From: Histomonas meleagridis | Lineage: Eukaryota > Parabasalia > Tritrichomonadida > Dientamoebidae | Length of the DNA stretch: 64,000 nucleotides | Direction: 5' to 3' | Assembly: GCA_020186115.1 (NCBI GenBank) | Contig: WSYJ01000152.1 | Location: 62,001 to 126,000 of the forward strand | Shown here: piece after piece, positions 20,183 through 30,310 of the stretch | Layout: each line of letters opens with the position of its first letter | How positions within the stretch are numbered: position 1 is the stretch's first letter | Position numbers and translations under genes: made by a program | The notes under the pieces: model-generated | Told to the model about the DNA's origin: nothing | Seen by the model: the letters and a program-made list of their open reading frames with translations, nothing else | Databases searched by the model: none

Positions 20183-22513
20183 TTAATTAGTATACAAAGT
20201 ATTATTTGTCGTTTCATCGTCCTTTAACGGTTCCCCGATAACGGCTTCCTCATTCAATCCGACATTGAATTGAGCATCGGTTACTTCAATATTTGACTTT
20301 AGTTTCTTAATTAATATTATAGCAACAACAACAACCACAACAAGTACAATAACAACTGATACAACAATTATAACAATCAAACCAAAGTTTGACTTATTTT
20401 CTTTTGTTTTCATTATGTTACAAGCTATTAATTCACCACGACTTATGTTTAATGTACCGAATTTTGTACCTTTATATTGCTCATTTACATTCACTGAAGC
20501 AATTACATTAGTAAAAACATTTCTTCCGAATTTAGGTTCGATTAAACCATTATAATATATACATATAAGTTCATTACAATCATTAAATGCATAATCGTCA
20601 ATTATCGAAACATTTCCATTCAATAAAATGGATTTAAGATTTGAACATTTCGAAAATGCATATGCGCCAATTACAGATGTAGCTTCAGGAATTATAATGC
20701 TTCTTAAGTTTATGCAGCCATAAAATGCTTCTTTATCAATTGTTTCAAGAGAATTAGAAAATGTAATATTTTCTAAGTTTGAACATTGATAAAATGCTCT
20801 TTCATTAAACATTGTAATAGAATCTGTCATTTTAATATCTTTAAGCTTCGAATAAGCAAATACATTATTACTAATCTTAACAATTGTTGAAGGGAATTCA
20901 TAATTATCATTAGTTTTTCCTGATGGATAACATATAATAGTCGATGTATTCTTATTGTAAAGAATTCCATCATCATTATAATTGGAATAATGTGTGTTAT
21001 CTGATGAAACTTTTAATGATTGTAATGATTCACATAATGCAAATACTGATTCTCCGATTGAATTAATGTTCTTTCCGATTGTAATTGTTGTAAGTTTAGA
21101 ACAATTATAAAATGCCATATCTTCAATTGTTGTTAATGTATTTGGAAATGTGAAATTAGATAATTTAATACAACTATTAAAAGCAGATTTCCCAATTTTT
21201 GTTATATCATTACCAATAATTATTGTAACTAAATTAGAACAATAATAAAATGTGTTGGAATTAATTACATTAACTAAATTTGGAAGTTTGACTTTCTTTA
21301 AGTTATGACAATGTTGAAATACAGATTCATAAATTGTTTCAACATTTTCACCAATTTCAATGTTTTCTAAATTATAACAATATGCAAATGCATATTTATA
21401 GATACTGGTTACAGAATTTGGAATTATTACATTTGTTAAACTTGAACATTCATAAAATGCATAATTACCAATTGTTGTTACTTTGGCACCAATCGTTATT
21501 GTCTTTAAGTTCGAGCAATATTCAAATGTCATGCTTTCAATTGATGTAACTAAAGATGGAATTTCGAAACTTGTTAATTTATGGCATTTATAGAACGCTT
21601 TTTGTCCTAATTTATTTAAGTTTTCATTAATTGTAATTGCTTCTAATCCAGAACAATAACCAAATGCAATTTCTCCAATTTCAGTAACTGATTTTGGAAT
21701 TGTAATTTCTTTCAAATTAATACATCGAGAAAATGATTCGTTTCCAATTATTTTTAGATTTTCGCCTAATTCAAGTTGTGATAATACAAAACAACTATCA
21801 AATGCATTATGTCCAATTTCAAGAACATTTTTGCCTATTATAACTGTCGTTAATCTGGTGCATTCAAAGAATGAATTGTCGCCAATATATGTGACTGAAT
21901 CTGGAATTTTGATGCTGGTAAGTTTTTCACAGGAGAAAAATGAATATCTACTGATGGTGACTACACTTGTTCCAATGTTAGCTTCATTTAAATTGGTACA
22001 AAGAGAAAAAGTGCCGCTTCCAAGTGATTTGACTGAATTTGGAATAATGACTTTTGCGAGTTTATAGCATTCGCAAAATACGCTTTTTGGTAACTCTTTG
22101 ACATTTTCTCCAATTACAACTGACTTAAGATTTGAACATCTAAGAAAAGATCTTAATCCAATTGTAGTAACTGAGTTAGGAATTGTAATGTTTGCTAAGT
22201 TTCGGCACTCACAAAAAGAGTAATTGTCAATTGTTACGATATTATTTCCAAGAGTAACAGATATTAAATTAGAGCAAGATTCAAATGATCGTTCGCCGAT
22301 GTAAGTAACAGAATTACCAATTTTTACATCACTTAAAAGTTTCCAATTGTAAAAAGCTTTAGAATCAATTGAAAAGACTCCTTCAGATATAATTAGATAT
22401 TTGATTTTATCTTTAAAACCATAATAGGTGTCTTGAAGAACCTTTGGTTGATTGGCTATATTCAAAGTGTCTGTGTCGCATTTAGTTGCTAAGATAAACA
22501 AAGCAACAAACAT
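20183..22513 (-). CDS. BspA-like leucine-rich-repeat surface protein with transmembrane tail
   Basis: 776 residues. A signal peptide (1-12) leads into about 28 repeats of 23 residues of the BspA/LRR_5 type, with the recurrent pattern CSNLxxIxIPNSVTSIGxxAF (residues about 35-690). Near 500-530 an island (YSNYNDDGILYNKNTSTI) replaces a repeat. A single transmembrane helix (about 707-735) precedes a tail of some 40 residues ending NNTLYTN. Such proteins form a large trichomonad family shared with oral and gut bacteria, thought to bind host tissue or extracellular matrix and to have been acquired by lateral transfer. The acidic tail with NxxLY could recruit endocytic adaptors, which is only a suggestion. 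Confidence 0.9.
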   Translation of the reverse strand: MFVALFILATKCDTDTLNIANQPKVLQDTYYGFKDKIKYLIISEGVFSIDSKAFYNWKLLSDVKIGNSVTYIGERSFESCSNLISVTLGNNIVTIDNYSFCECRNLANITIPNSVTTIGLRSFLRCSNLKSVVIGENVKELPKSVFCECYKLAKVIIPNSVKSLGSGTFSLCTNLNEANIGTSVVTISRYSFFSCEKLTSIKIPDSVTYIGDNSFFECTRLTTVIIGKNVLEIGHNAFDSCFVLSQLELGENLKIIGNESFSRCINLKEITIPKSVTEIGEIAFGYCSGLEAITINENLNKLGQKAFYKCHKLTSFEIPSLVTSIESMTFEYCSNLKTITIGAKVTTIGNYAFYECSSLTNVIIPNSVTSIYKYAFAYCYNLENIEIGENVETIYESVFQHCHNLKKVKLPNLVNVINSNTFYYCSNLVTIIIGNDITKIGKSAFNSCIKLSNFTFPNTLTTIEDMAFYNCSKLTTITIGKNINSIGESVFALCESLQSLKVSSDNTHYSNYNDDGILYNKNTSTIICYPSGKTNDNYEFPSTIVKISNNVFAYSKLKDIKMTDSITMFNERAFYQCSNLENITFSNSLETIDKEAFYGCINLRSIIIPEATSVIGAYAFSKCSNLKSILLNGNVSIIDDYAFNDCNELICIYYNGLIEPKFGRNVFTNVIASVNVNEQYKGTKFGTLNISRGELIACNIMKTKENKSNFGLIVIIVVSVVIVLVVVVVVAIILIKKLKSNIEVTDAQFNVGLNEEAVIGEPLKDDETTNNTLYTN

Positions 22514-23230
22514 TGATTTGGTAGATAACGAATTGAATAGGATGTCACAAAAATTGAATGCGAGGTGGCTTGGCCGACAATTTATTCATTCGAACGGTTC
22601 ACATGCACTCTGGCACAAAATTTTTCTGAAAAAAACCGCTGATAGAGAAAACAGGTGAAATAAACTATTCAATCAAAATCCTGATTTTAAAGCGGAATTC
22701 TGTAAAATTGCAACTGTTTCAGTTCGAACTGATTGGAATTTTGGTTTCAAGTGTGGGTTAATTATGAGATATCATTAAAATGAAAATACAATGTTTGAAA
22801 CGATTTCGTTTTTCGCAATGCATTGCTATTGCACGATCTAAATTACATTTTTGAAAAAAATGACAAGAAGTAATAAGATCAATATATTAGAAAAGAGTTT
22901 AAGTATTTATTTCAACGATTTAATTCGAATCGTATAAAATTATCAGTAGTGTTGATTCCATTATCACAATGAAATTTCGAAGACTTGTAATTTACTGTCC
23001 GAATAATATTGGAATTACTTATGACACCGAAGCCATTTCATTTAATACTTATTCATAGTTCAGTTTCGTCAAGCTTGAACGAAAAATTGTTCGAACAACC
23101 TGTTTCCAAAAATCAAATCAACGTTACACTTTTGAACAAATTTCGAAAAAGTTCGTGTGTAAAACGTTAAATAGTTATAACGGGCGCCATTATTAACGTT
23201 TGTTCATCAAACGTACGTTAAGCGTTCTAA
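22514..23230. other. Divergent intergenic region with AACGTT-type sites
   Basis: 717 bp without a gene. The 3' 110 bp before the coiled-coil gene holds AACGTT at about 23120, 23163 and 23195 and the palindrome AACGTACGTT at 23210-23219. A short frame at 22452-22658 overlaps the BspA start and looks like a shadow. Confidence 0.45.
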
Positions 23231-24571
23231 ATGAGCTCCAAGCCAAAAACAAGGAAATACAATAAATATGAAATGAGAAGCTCCCCGCAAAAAGGAAAAA
23301 ACAAAACACAGGTATTCGTTTCTCCATCTTCTCCTTTGAAAATGCCTGTTTTTAATTCCAAACTTTTGGATCAAGATAATGATTTAAGTCAAAGAGAAGA
23401 AGAATTTCTCCTTGAACTTCAAGCATTTTATAAAAGAGCAGAAGGTTTGAGAAAATTAAAACAAAAAAGTATTCTCAGCTATCAAAAAACATCAAATACA
23501 ATATCATCTATGCTCACAGTAGCGCCAAAATTAACTGACTATCAACATAAGCTTGAACAACGTTATCAAAAATCGCGTCAACAATTATCAGAGCCAATTT
23601 TAGATTTGACAGAAGAAGAAAATTACATTAAACAAATAGAGTCAGAAGTCAAAAAAATGCAAACAAAAATGGAAAACCATCCAACACCTAAACAAATTAA
23701 AAAAGCTAATAAGCAACTTCAATCAGCACGTTCATTACTTCAACAAAACGAAATGAAGAACAAAGGATTAACAGATGAATCAAATGAAATTGATATAAAA
23801 AGCAAAGAACTGGAAAATAAGATCGTTAAATTATCTGAACTCGAGGAAGAAGAAGTCCAACTTGAGCAAAAATCAAAAGAGGAAGCAAATAAACTTAAAC
23901 AAAGTATTTCGGAAATTGATTATGATTTTCTAGATCAACAAAGGCAACACAAAGAAGAATTAGAGAAACAAAGAGAACAACTAAGTAATAAAATGAAAGA
24001 ATTCGAATTATCGAAAGAACCAATTTTAGCAGAAATTAAAAAAATGAAAGATAACATTAATGAACTTGAAAAAAAGCAAAAAGAATTAGAAGAAGAAAAA
24101 AGAGATTCTGAAGAATATTTGAATAAGTTAAATCAACTAAACACAGAAAAAGAAACATATGAAATTGAAGGTGAAGATCTTGATAAAGAAATCGAACGAC
24201 TAAAACATAAGTTAGATTTACAAAATGATGATGTTAAGCAAATAGAACAAAAGAAAACTTCTACAAATGAAAAAGAAACGAAATTAAATGACAAAAAAGA
24301 AGAATTAATACAACAAGAAAAAAGTTTAAATCAAAGAAGAGAAACACTTAAACAAAGACAATTGGAATATGATAAAAAACGTAAGGAATTAGATGAATTA
24401 GAAAAGATAATTATCAAAAAAGAAGAAGAAGTTACAGAAGTACAAAAGAAGGCTTATGAAATGATGGAAAAAGTTAAGATTTTGCAGCAAGAAATTGATG
24501 AAAATGCAATGTCAATAACAAATGATGAGAATACTCAAGAACTAAATGACTTGAAAAAACTGTTTGATTAA
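23231..24571 (+). CDS. Long coiled-coil protein
   Basis: 446 residues. A basic N-terminus of about 45 residues with SP motifs (SSPQKGK, SPSSPLK) is followed by nearly continuous coiled coil from residue 55 to 440, rich in Glu, Lys and Gln with heptad hydrophobics. No enzyme or membrane motif is present. It could be cytoskeletal or centrosomal; basic N-terminus plus coiled coil is common in microtubule-associated proteins. Family not recognised. It lies 60 bp ahead of the co-directional phosphatase gene, and the stop is followed by AAA, giving TAAAA. Confidence 0.6.
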   Translation: MSSKPKTRKYNKYEMRSSPQKGKNKTQVFVSPSSPLKMPVFNSKLLDQDNDLSQREEEFLLELQAFYKRAEGLRKLKQKSILSYQKTSNTISSMLTVAPKLTDYQHKLEQRYQKSRQQLSEPILDLTEEENYIKQIESEVKKMQTKMENHPTPKQIKKANKQLQSARSLLQQNEMKNKGLTDESNEIDIKSKELENKIVKLSELEEEEVQLEQKSKEEANKLKQSISEIDYDFLDQQRQHKEELEKQREQLSNKMKEFELSKEPILAEIKKMKDNINELEKKQKELEEEKRDSEEYLNKLNQLNTEKETYEIEGEDLDKEIERLKHKLDLQNDDVKQIEQKKTSTNEKETKLNDKKEELIQQEKSLNQRRETLKQRQLEYDKKRKELDELEKIIIKKEEEVTEVQKKAYEMMEKVKILQQEIDENAMSITNDENTQELNDLKKLFD

Positions 24572-24610
24572 AAATACTTTTATTGTTTTAACTGTTTTTT
24601 TAAAGTTTTT

Positions 24611-24619
24611 TCATTTTTT
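24611..24619 (+). promoter_or_regulatory. Initiator-like element of the PPP phosphatase
   Basis: TCATTTTTT followed by GCCAAAACAATT and the ATG at 24632, inside the 60-bp gap after the coiled-coil gene. Confidence 0.4.
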
Positions 24620-24631
24620 GCCAAAACAATT

Positions 24632-25702
24632 ATGTACGTTAAGCTATTTAAGATGGATATGGAACGTTTCTTGGATGAACTTATTTACAAGATTTTGACA
24701 AACAAAATGAGACAAACACAAGAAATACAAAAGAGTGTAACAGCAGAGGCTATACTCAAACTTGTTTCAATCGCAATTGAAGTCATGAAAGATGATCCTA
24801 TTGTCTTAAATATTGATCCAAAGGTTACCGTTGTAGGTGACATACATGGGAATATTGATGACTTAATCAGAATTTTCGAAAAATCAGGATATCCACCCGA
24901 AACAAAATATTTGTTTTTAGGAGATTATATTGATAGAGGTGATTATGGTATTGAAGTACTCACAATGCTTCTTGCACTTAAAGTAAAATTTCCAGATAAA
25001 ATTTGGCTTCTACGAGGAAATCATGAAACTTTACATATCTCTAGGAACTATGGTTTCATGAAAGAATGTACATGGAAATATTCTCCTGTATTTTTCTTTA
25101 AAATCATGAGAATATTCCAATGCTTACCACTTGCTGCAATTATCGGAAATTCTATTTTTTGCGTTCATGGTGGAATTTCTCAGCACCTCAAAAAAATTGA
25201 AGACCTTCAAAACCTTGCAAAACCAGATGAAGAAATGGACAATGAAATATTTACAGATATTGTTTGGAGTGATCCAAGTAATTTAGTAACATGCTTTTTC
25301 CCAAGCAAGAGAGGTGCAGGACAATTGTTTGGGTTAAAAGCACTTGAAAATTTCCTTAACTTAAATAACTTGAAAATGCTAATTAGATCACATGAATTTT
25401 GTCAGAACGGATTTGATTTCCCATTCGGCGAATGCAAAAAATGCTGCACTGTTTTTAGTAATTCAGATTACTGCGGGTTAAAAAATCATGCAGCTACTGT
25501 ATCAATAACAGAGGATTACAAATTACAATTTAATGAAATTCCTTTGTTATCTGAGATGGAGATACAAAAAAGAAGAGTTATTATCCCTAAGTGGTTAATT
25601 GATTCTCAAAACATGATGGTTGAATTAATTTCCCCATTAACAGACGATATTTTTGAAATATCGAGTGGCTTTGAAAATTTAGTTGATACAACATGTTGTT
25701 AA
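24632..25702 (+). CDS. Divergent PP1-like serine/threonine protein phosphatase
   Basis: 356 residues with the PPP metal- and phosphate-binding motifs in order: GDIHG (about 69), GDYIDRG (about 97), RGNHE (about 128), HGG and a late SH in IRSHEF. The usual SAPNYC motif reads SNSDYC, and AHQ reads SHE, so the enzyme is a divergent member of the PP1 branch, yet the metal ligands look intact. It should dephosphorylate Ser/Thr on proteins in cytosol or nucleus. A second in-frame ATG lies at codon 8. The stop gives TAAATAAA, a poly(A)-like signal overlapping the stop, and a 20-nt perfect palindrome follows. Confidence 0.85.
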   Translation: MYVKLFKMDMERFLDELIYKILTNKMRQTQEIQKSVTAEAILKLVSIAIEVMKDDPIVLNIDPKVTVVGDIHGNIDDLIRIFEKSGYPPETKYLFLGDYIDRGDYGIEVLTMLLALKVKFPDKIWLLRGNHETLHISRNYGFMKECTWKYSPVFFFKIMRIFQCLPLAAIIGNSIFCVHGGISQHLKKIEDLQNLAKPDEEMDNEIFTDIVWSDPSNLVTCFFPSKRGAGQLFGLKALENFLNLNNLKMLIRSHEFCQNGFDFPFGECKKCCTVFSNSDYCGLKNHAATVSITEDYKLQFNEIPLLSEMEIQKRRVIIPKWLIDSQNMMVELISPLTDDIFEISSGFENLVDTTCC

Positions 25703-25719
25703 ATAAATACTTGAATTGT

Positions 25720-25739
25720 TGATATGAAATTTCATATCA
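25720..25739. repeat. 20-nt perfect palindrome after the phosphatase stop
   Basis: TGATATGAAATTTCATATCA, fully self-complementary, 18 nt after the stop codon and overlapping the probable poly(A) region. In a sequence this A/T-rich a palindrome of this size is only mildly unexpected. Confidence 0.4.
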
Positions 25740-26102
25740 TTAAAAAATCAATGTGTATTACACAAATTTGTGAAATCAACGCAAAAAAGAATTCAACTTT
25801 TTGAATATATCCCCCACAAAAAATTCTATGATCGGCCAACGATTTGAACATTTATGTAAAACGGTTTATCTTTGAAAAGTTTTGAACAGTTTGTGTTTTT
25901 AAGGATAAAAAATGCTCTAAAAAATACACACTTTTGATTTTATGAATAATTTATTTTATTTTAATATATACATTGATAAATTAAATAAAAATGTAAAATT
26001 AAATTTATTCATCTTTATCTAAAAAATCAAATATTTTGATTCTAAAAAAAATCGTCGTATCCTTTGAAAAATTGTGTTGCTTTCTCTCAAACAATTATAT
26101 GG

Positions 26103-26114
26103 TCACTTCATTTT
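26103..26114 (+). promoter_or_regulatory. Initiator-like element of the PNPOx-family gene
   Basis: TCACTTCATTTT, two nt before the ATG at 26116. It supports that ATG over the upstream in-frame GTG at 26074. Confidence 0.4.
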
Positions 26115-26115
26115 A

Positions 26116-26529
26116 ATGGAAGAAATAATCGAATTTCTTAGATCTTCTCCTGCTTTCCATGTAGCCACTGTTGATGCAGAAAACAAACCTCGTGTTCGTC
26201 CTTTTTCATTTGTTATGGATTACAAAGGTCATATTTGCTTCTGCACATCTTCAACAAAAAAGTTTTATGCTGAACTTAGCAAAAATCCAAACATTGAAAT
26301 TTGCTCTTATAATGATAAAAGCGGTAAATGGTGCAGAATTCATGGTGTCGTCCACTGGATCAATGATCAAGCTGCCAAAGAAAAGATCTTTGTTGTAATG
26401 CCAGATCTTATTCCACTTTACAAGGATGCAACCAACCCAGTTCTCACTGTCTTTTACATCGAAGGAGCTTGCGATTTCTATGATATGGCAAACTTGCAAT
26501 CCTTACCAAGGTCCGTACCAATTAACTAA
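26116..26529 (+). CDS. Pyridoxamine 5'-phosphate oxidase-family (split-barrel) flavoprotein
   Basis: 137 residues, the length usual for the small single-domain members. The N-terminal LRSSPAFHVATVD, then PRVRPF and GHICFCTSSTKKFYAEL, are the FMN-binding split-barrel pattern of bacterial PNPOx-like and NimA-like proteins. The centre holds NPNIEICSYNDKSGKW. It probably binds FMN and reduces an unknown substrate; a link to nitro-drug reduction is known only for some relatives. It resembles genes of anaerobic bacteria and has two prokaryote-like neighbours, so lateral origin is likely. The stop overlaps TAAA. Confidence 0.75.
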   Translation: MEEIIEFLRSSPAFHVATVDAENKPRVRPFSFVMDYKGHICFCTSSTKKFYAELSKNPNIEICSYNDKSGKWCRIHGVVHWINDQAAKEKIFVVMPDLIPLYKDATNPVLTVFYIEGACDFYDMANLQSLPRSVPIN

Positions 26530-26727
26530 AAGTCACTTTGCTTTTATTTTTGCTCTTATTTTTAACTGGAAAAATGATTTTATATAGTTAGTGAAAAATT
26601 GATAATGCAATTTCATCAAGCAATTATCAATATAAAATTAACCAATGTTCAAGAGACACCGATATTGAGGTGTTTAATAAAAGCTTGCTGCACATTTGAT
26701 AAAAGTAAAATGTTTGAAAGGTTTTGT

Positions 26728-27156
26728 TTAGTGCTTAGCAGAAAGAGGACTGTCAGAAAGAGCCCAACCTTCAACAACGCGTACACCTATGGGATCTGGA
26801 TTTTGTTTAAAGTTAACAAATTCCATTGTGTGTTGTAAGATTTCTTCATTCGTATCAAGATTTTTGACTTTAACGCTATAACGTATTGCTGCCCAATCAT
26901 CCTTAATAATCATATTGTCGAATTCACCCAATTCCATGGTGTAATGTTGGAAAAGTTGTCCCATCATATCTTTATATTGTTGTAATGTTAATCGGTGACC
27001 ATACACATTATAGTGTGCATCTGGTTCATACAATGTGTTGCACCATTCTAGCCAACCATCATATCCTCCATTCCAGTTCTTGAATCCATTGACAAGACGA
27101 TCACGGATTGCATCTTCCATATTCGATACACTTTGTGCCTTTTGTGTTTCTGACAT
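26728..27156 (-). CDS. SnoaL/NTF2-like fold protein
   Basis: 142 residues with the cone-shaped alpha+beta pattern of the NTF2-like superfamily: an N-terminal helix pair (DAIRDRLVNGFKNWNGG), then WLEWCNTLYEPDAHYNVYG, which is typical of SnoaL-type isomerase relatives, and a beta-sheet ending VVEGWALSDSPL. Function within this fold varies (isomerase, dehydratase or ligand binding), and no specific catalytic set can be named. It is convergent with the PNPOx-family gene and likely of bacterial origin. TCATTTTTTATA lies directly before the ATG. Confidence 0.6.
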   Translation of the reverse strand: MSETQKAQSVSNMEDAIRDRLVNGFKNWNGGYDGWLEWCNTLYEPDAHYNVYGHRLTLQQYKDMMGQLFQHYTMELGEFDNMIIKDDWAAIRYSVKVKNLDTNEEILQHTMEFVNFKQNPDPIGVRVVEGWALSDSPLSAKH

Positions 27157-27528
27157 TATAAAAAATGATTACTTATAGGAGTTTCTCACCGGAATTCAAA
27201 CACTCGGTGAACACCATTTTTTATGTAAACTATTCAATACGCTACTGAAAATTTTCATAACTTTATTTCCCACCGGGCGATCGGTTTTTCAAGAAAAAAT
27301 GAACGATACTCAACGATAGAAGTTTTCACACTCAAGTAATGTCAATCTTCAAGAAATTTTATATATATCAGCCAGCTAACTGAGCATTGATCAGAATGGT
27401 AATTTTCCTCATAAAGCTGAATATGCGTTTTGTTTCACGAATCCGTTCGCAGTCATATCCAACACACAGCAAACTGTTTCTTCGCTTTGCACATTCAAAA
27501 GAATTCATTCGATGTATTTTTACTCTTT
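27157..27528. other. Intergenic region
   Basis: 372 bp without a supported gene. AACGATAG near 27313 resembles trichomonad Myb sites. AACACACAG near 27458 resembles the end of the 3' splice consensus, but no GTATGT donor lies upstream. Confidence 0.4.
27160..27168 (-). promoter_or_regulatory. Initiator-like element of the SnoaL-like gene
   Basis: TCATTTTTT on the minus strand, 3 nt upstream of the ATG. Confidence 0.4.
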
Positions 27529-29619
27529 TTACTCATCGAACTTGATTCCACTTCTCTCCAAGAAAGCCCTTTGGTCTGGGTCTCTTCCCATGAAATCTCT
27601 ATACAATTCCTCTGGTGGTTTTGTGTTTCCGTATTCCAATATCTTCTTCCTGAACTCCATTCCGACCTTCGGGTTGAGGACTCCCTCCTTCTTAAACCTT
27701 GAGAACGCGTCTGCGTCGAGCACCTCAGCCCACAGGTAGCTATAGTAACCCGCAGCGTATGCTACTGAACTTGAGAACAAGTGGTTAAACACGTACAGTA
27801 TTGAGTTTGGCTTGATTGAGCACGGCTCCATATAATCCTTCAACACTTCGTCGTTAATTTCCTTAATTGACATGTTGACATATTTCTCCAAATGGCTATG
27901 AATCTCCAAATCAATTTTTCCGAATGACAATTGTCTCATGTAAAACGTTGCCTTGTTATAGTTACGCGCGTTAATCATTTTCTCGTACAAATCATTTGGT
28001 ATGTTTTCATTAGTTTCATAATGCTTTGCGAAGATGTCTAACGCAGACCTTTCCCATGTCCAATTCTCTAATATCTGTGATGGCAACTCGACAAAGTCCC
28101 ATGAGACGTTCGTGCCGAACAATAAGTTATATTTAGCGCGTGATGAAACGTGATGACATAAGTGACCGAATTCATGGAATATAGTTTCGACTTCGCGATG
28201 ATTTAATTGCGACGCTTTACCTTCTGTTGGCTTTTGTAAGTTGCCGGCAATCACTGCGATAATGATTGGGTTCTCTTTCGTTCCATTACTTAATGGATGT
28301 GTCCATCCTCCTTCTTTCTTGTTCTCGCGTGGATAGAAGTCACTATAAAACGATGCAATGTGAGTATTAGTTTCTTTGTCATATACATCGAAGAATTGGA
28401 TATCTTTATCCCATACTTCGACACTATCTTCACTTTGTGGTTCCTCGCCATTAATCTTACAATATGTTGGACGTTCGACAACATTAAACCCATAGATAGT
28501 GGATGCTATATTAAATAATCCTTTGAGCACTGAATCAGCATTAAAGTATGGGCGTAATGACTCTTCATCAAAGTCATATAACTCTTTGCGTTGCATTTCG
28601 GTGTAATATGCTCTTTCCCATGGATATATTTCAGTTTCTTCTTTACCCGTCTTAGAAGATTTGTACTTTAATAATTGTTCATGCTCACGAATAAATGGCT
28701 TATATATCTTGTCATGTAATTCATCAATAAATTTCATCGCGTTTTCTTGTGTTTTAGCCATTCGACGTGATAACGTTAAGTCTGCAAATGACTTATAGCC
28801 AAGGATTTTGGCTTTCTCATCTCGAAGTTTAAGGATTTTGAATATGTTCTCCGTGTTATCATATTCGCCTTCACTTGCAACTTTGTTGTTGGCTTCCCAG
28901 ATCGCTCGACGGAAGCTCTCGCTCTTGGCATGTTGCATCACTGGGAATCGTGATGGATATTGGAGTGTAAAACGCCATTGGCCTGGTTTGCCTTTCGATT
29001 CAGCACTTTCTTTGGCTTGGAGAATGGCAGACTCTGGAAGACCTTCGAGTTCTTTGGGATCTGTGACATAGTACTCAAAGGCATTGGTGGAATCTAATAC
29101 ATTTTGTACAAATTTGGTATTGGCTGTGGCCATTTCTTTGCTAATCTCTGTAATACGTTGTTTCTTGTCTTGTGGAAGATTGGCACCATTGTGAATGAAG
29201 TCTAAACATACTTCTTCAATAAGACGCTTTTGGGAATAATCAAGATCCGTATTTTGAAATCGCTCTTTAGCAGCTTGAAGTACGTGCCAAAGACGATCAT
29301 TGATATAGACCTTGGTGGCAAATTCAATAACAATGGGACGAAGTTTTTGATATTTAGCTCTTTGCTCAGGATTATCATGACATGTATTTAAGTTAGAAAA
29401 ACGTTCCCAACCGATGTTAAGAAGCTCATCATATTTATCGAAAGCTTCAAATGTATTTTCAAAAGTGATTTCATCATCTTTTAATGATGCAATCTTTTCA
29501 ATGTTTTCTTCTGCAATCTTCATTCCAAGATTGATTTCATCTTCAACAATGTCAGGTGTCATCCTTGACCATTGTATTGGGAACTTAGGATTTAAGAATG
29601 GATGATTTTCCATATCCAT
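27529..29619 (-). CDS. M3-family zinc oligopeptidase (OpdA/Dcp type)
   Basis: 696 residues from the ATG at 29619, matching the 680-residue bacterial oligopeptidase A and dipeptidyl carboxypeptidase. The zinc motif HEFGH (about 483-487, in TIFHEFGHLCHHVSS) is intact, and a downstream Glu ligand is expected in the ILENWTWE segment. The C-terminal YSYLWAEVLDADAF and GRDPDQRAFLE are family hallmarks. It would cleave short peptides in the cytosol. No signal or hydrogenosomal presequence is apparent. Codons become clearly G+C-richer toward the 3' end. It is the third prokaryote-like gene in a row. The stop overlaps TAAA. Confidence 0.9.
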   Translation of the reverse strand: MDMENHPFLNPKFPIQWSRMTPDIVEDEINLGMKIAEENIEKIASLKDDEITFENTFEAFDKYDELLNIGWERFSNLNTCHDNPEQRAKYQKLRPIVIEFATKVYINDRLWHVLQAAKERFQNTDLDYSQKRLIEEVCLDFIHNGANLPQDKKQRITEISKEMATANTKFVQNVLDSTNAFEYYVTDPKELEGLPESAILQAKESAESKGKPGQWRFTLQYPSRFPVMQHAKSESFRRAIWEANNKVASEGEYDNTENIFKILKLRDEKAKILGYKSFADLTLSRRMAKTQENAMKFIDELHDKIYKPFIREHEQLLKYKSSKTGKEETEIYPWERAYYTEMQRKELYDFDEESLRPYFNADSVLKGLFNIASTIYGFNVVERPTYCKINGEEPQSEDSVEVWDKDIQFFDVYDKETNTHIASFYSDFYPRENKKEGGWTHPLSNGTKENPIIIAVIAGNLQKPTEGKASQLNHREVETIFHEFGHLCHHVSSRAKYNLLFGTNVSWDFVELPSQILENWTWERSALDIFAKHYETNENIPNDLYEKMINARNYNKATFYMRQLSFGKIDLEIHSHLEKYVNMSIKEINDEVLKDYMEPCSIKPNSILYVFNHLFSSSVAYAAGYYSYLWAEVLDADAFSRFKKEGVLNPKVGMEFRKKILEYGNTKPPEELYRDFMGRDPDQRAFLERSGIKFDE

Positions 29620-30310
29620 TTTTAATTTTGATAAATAGTCGAACAAACTTAGTCAACATTTGAGGTGATAAATTTTTCTGGCAAATTTGAGGTTTACATT
29701 TAATTGAATGTGATTTGATCTCCAATGTGTTTAAATTAACGGTTAGAAGAAAAATAAAGAATGACCTATTTCGAAAAATATTCTAAATTTCTTGAAAACA
29801 ATTATAAAAAATTTTTTCAAACAATTTGCTAAGATTTGTGTTATTTGAATAAAAAATTGAAAATATTCAATCTGTTTCCAAATAAGGTTTCATACAATAG
29901 TTACTTAATTAAGCAAAAAATTTATAGTGCCCTTGCTGTATTGCACATAAAATTTATTTAATATTTGCTAAATTATTGATCATTTAAAAATGAAATTTAT
30001 TTCAATTTCTTTTAGCAGCAACACTTTTTGGCATGCATCTGCACTAAAAAATACATTTTTTTTGTCATAATTTAAATATAATTAAATTATCAATCATCTT
30101 GTGAGAACTCGGATTGTAAAATATCTTAATTACAAAAGTTTGCTTAAAAAACTTTTCAATAACTGATTTTCTCATCAAAAGTGGAATATTCCCAAAGCAA
30201 AAAGTGTTTGTTATTTCAATGTTTTATTTTTACGGTTGTGAGTTTGGAAAAAACGAAAAATAACAAAACCCAAAAAAATCGGCAAGACTATTTAATATCC
30301 ATGAATTCCA
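29620..30310. other. Intergenic region
   Basis: 690 bp of A/T-rich sequence between co-directional genes. I see no gene, RNA or repeat in it. Confidence 0.45.

Larger units (their letters stand above)
25703..26115. other. Intergenic region
   Basis: 413 bp, no gene seen. It includes the palindrome at 25720-25739 and a C-rich stretch ATCCCCCACAAAA near 25808. A TCACTTCATTTTA initiator-like element (26103) directly precedes the next ATG. Confidence 0.45.

Noticed and set aside
27440-27480. AACACACAG as a canonical trichomonad 3' splice site
   Set aside because: No GTATGT donor upstream and no exon to join.
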